A stretch of DNA of 7,062 bases from Candidatus Saccharibacteria bacterium UBA2834 (lineage in GTDB: Bacteria; Patescibacteriota; Saccharimonadia; Saccharimonadales; Saccharimonadaceae), in contig DEGE01000030.1 in NCBI GenBank assembly GCA_002351365.1, positions 40,754 to 47,815 on the forward strand, given 5' to 3'. This document shows positions 5,948 to 7,062 of this stretch, one piece after another. Position 1 is the first letter of the stretch. Every line of letters begins with the position of its first letter. The position numbers and the translations under genes are program-made. The notes beneath the pieces were generated by a model that was given only the letters and a program-made list of their open reading frames with translations, was not told where the DNA came from and made no database searches.

Positions 5948-6928
5948 ATGAGCGCAAATGACGCAAAACCTACGGGTGGTGAAAATAAAGAGGTGGCGAA
6001 AAAGAGAATCAATTCGCCAAATATTAAGAGCGCGGCCGACGAGGTCGTGGCGGAGCCGCAACTTTCCGAAGAGGAAGCGCGGCGTAAGGCGAAAGAGACT
6101 GTCGCCATAGATGGTATTCCTATTGACGAAAAAGATATTAAATTTCACGCCAAGGATATCAAAGAGGCCGATACCGGTAAGCTTTTTGTGAAGGTCGAAG
6201 GCGCCGAAGAGCGCAAAAAAGCGCTTATCCGCGACATGGAAAAACAGAAGGCTGAACTAATTCATAAAGAAGAAGAGCTAAAAAGGCAAACCGCGCGCAC
6301 TGAACGAAAAGCCAAGAGTAGCGTTAGGCGTCAAACGCGTCGGAAGAAGATTGCCGATACGTTCTGGGCCGGAAAAAAGAAAATTGTCACTATTTTGGTT
6401 GCCGTATTTGTTTTAGTTTTGGCAATTGGTGGACCACTTTTATGGCGTGACGTTATTGCGCCGGCAATTGAAGTTAAGAAAGAACAAAAGTCTCATGATG
6501 AAAGACAACAAGACTATGAGTCTTCGCAGGAAGCAAAGGACGAAGCTGACCGTATACTTGATGGGGGTGGCCGAGATGAGGCATCATATAGCGAGGCGAA
6601 AGGCTCAATAGAAGAAAAAATGGACAATGCTAATAGCGACGAAAAGCTATATTTGTCCATTCAGTATGGTCGTCTAGTTTACGAAGTTGAAGGCAATTCT
6701 AGTTTAGCTGCCGATAGCATGCTTAAATATGAAGAGGAATTTTTAAGCAATTGTTCGGAAGCCGCACTTGTAGACTATTACAGCGCCATTAGCTCATTTT
6801 ATGAAAAAGATACGGATGAGTTTAATTATTCTGAGGCTAAATCAATTGAGCACAACGCGAATCGCGATGTGATTATTCATATTGACGATGGCGGCGCAAC
6901 ACCAAACGAGGAACGAAGCGATGAATAA
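5948..6928 (+). CDS. Unrecognised single-pass membrane protein with charged cytoplasmic coiled-coil region
   Basis: I do not recognise the family of this 326-residue protein. Residues 1-140 are very rich in K, E and R and probably cytoplasmic, with a likely coiled coil at about 75-125 (EERKKALIRDMEKQKAEL and the following heptad-like stretch). A basic cluster (SSVRRQTRRKKI) precedes one membrane helix (about 145-166, IVTILVAVFVLVLAIGGPLLW). The positive-inside rule then puts the acidic C-terminal 160 residues outside; they look helical and perhaps TPR-like (YLSIQYGRLVYEVEGNSSLAADSMLKYEEEFL) and end in an acidic tail. There is no signal-peptide cleavage site. The start is ATG 5948, set by a leaderless-type promoter. 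The stop TAA (6926-6928) lies within the next gene (8-nt overlap), so the two are probably co-translated, and this protein may assist or anchor the secreted neighbour. That is inference from context only. Confidence 0.8.
   Translation: MSANDAKPTGGENKEVAKKRINSPNIKSAADEVVAEPQLSEEEARRKAKETVAIDGIPIDEKDIKFHAKDIKEADTGKLFVKVEGAEERKKALIRDMEKQKAELIHKEEELKRQTARTERKAKSSVRRQTRRKKIADTFWAGKKKIVTILVAVFVLVLAIGGPLLWRDVIAPAIEVKKEQKSHDERQQDYESSQEAKDEADRILDGGGRDEASYSEAKGSIEEKMDNANSDEKLYLSIQYGRLVYEVEGNSSLAADSMLKYEEEFLSNCSEAALVDYYSAISSFYEKDTDEFNYSEAKSIEHNANRDVIIHIDDGGATPNEERSDE
6908..6912 (+). promoter_or_regulatory. Ribosome binding site of the gene starting at 6921
   Basis: GAGGA lies inside the end of the 5948 gene, 8 nt before the ATG at 6921, a normal Shine-Dalgarno distance. 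It fixes the start of the downstream overlapping gene. Confidence 0.65.
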
Positions 6929-7062
6929 TGTGCGAAAAATATTTTCTGCTAAATCTATTATTATGGTTGCGGTTATTGCTTTACTTTTTGCAATTACCCC
7001 GCAAATTGTATTTGCGGATTCTTACGGCTGGATTAGTTCCGGCGGCGTCGGCGGTTCCCGCG
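6921..7062 (+). CDS. Secreted or surface protein, N-terminal part only
   Basis: The gene runs off the right edge after 47 codons. The start MNNVRKIFSAKS is followed by a hydrophobic core (IIMVAVIALLFAI) and the stretch TPQIVFADSYGW, a standard type I signal peptide with likely cleavage after VFA and a mature protein starting DSYGW. The visible mature region is rich in Gly and Ser (WISSGGVGGSR). There is no lipobox cysteine. It overlaps the preceding membrane-protein gene by 8 nt and has a good Shine-Dalgarno, so it is a second gene of that operon. Too little is present to name a family. Confidence 0.8.
   Translation, partial: MNNVRKIFSAKSIIMVAVIALLFAITPQIVFADSYGWISSGGVGGSR

Noticed and set aside
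125..6928. Genome-wide UGA=Trp code (code 4)
   Set aside because: All 16 Trp codons outside comEC are TGG, and tsaE appears to stop at TGA in a normal ATGA overlap with tsaB. A code change in progress cannot be fully excluded from one window.

Overview
The window looks like part of a small, streamlined genome of the Patescibacteria/CPR type, most likely Candidatus Saccharibacteria (TM7). This is inferred from protein style and gene content: a ComEC with a helix reading G-L-A-H-V-V-V-A-S-G-F, a much shortened TsaB, an LTA-synthase-like sulfatase, RNase Y, and very tight gene packing. It was not tested by any search.

Layout. Bases 2-103 are the last codons of a plus-strand gene that reads like the C-terminus of methionyl-tRNA synthetase, followed by a 13-bp terminator hairpin. 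A minus-strand gene (about 125-2002) encodes a five-helix membrane sulfatase of the lipoteichoic acid synthase family. It diverges from a plus-strand comEC-like frame (2084-3550). That frame is continuous in one phase and has no TAA or TAG before its end, but it is cut by five in-frame TGA codons. tsaE (3544-3948) and a short tsaB (3945-4277) follow, overlapping by ATGA; they belong to the tRNA threonylcarbamoyladenosine (t6A) pathway. rny (4385-5902, RNase Y) has its own leader and ribosome binding site. Next come an unrecognised single-pass membrane protein (5948-6928) and the start of a secreted protein (6921 to the window edge), overlapping by 8 nt.

Two signals go beyond ordinary annotation. 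First, the comEC frame carries five TGA codons, all at places where Trp is plausible, with no frameshift. The other genes use only TGG for Trp (16 of 16). This points to gene-restricted UGA readthrough or recoding, or to a very young pseudogene of odd form. Second, the first genes of transcription units lack a Shine-Dalgarno sequence. Instead they have an extended -10 element (TGnTAwAAT) ending exactly 6 nt before the start codon (tsaE, the 5948 gene, and the sulfatase if its GTG start is used). This predicts leaderless mRNAs. rny and the last gene have clear Shine-Dalgarno sequences, so two initiation modes seem to coexist.

The genes are mostly housekeeping (translation fidelity, mRNA decay, envelope polymer synthesis) plus one DNA-uptake channel. 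I see no mobile element, CRISPR array, tRNA or rRNA. No gap between genes exceeds about 110 nt.
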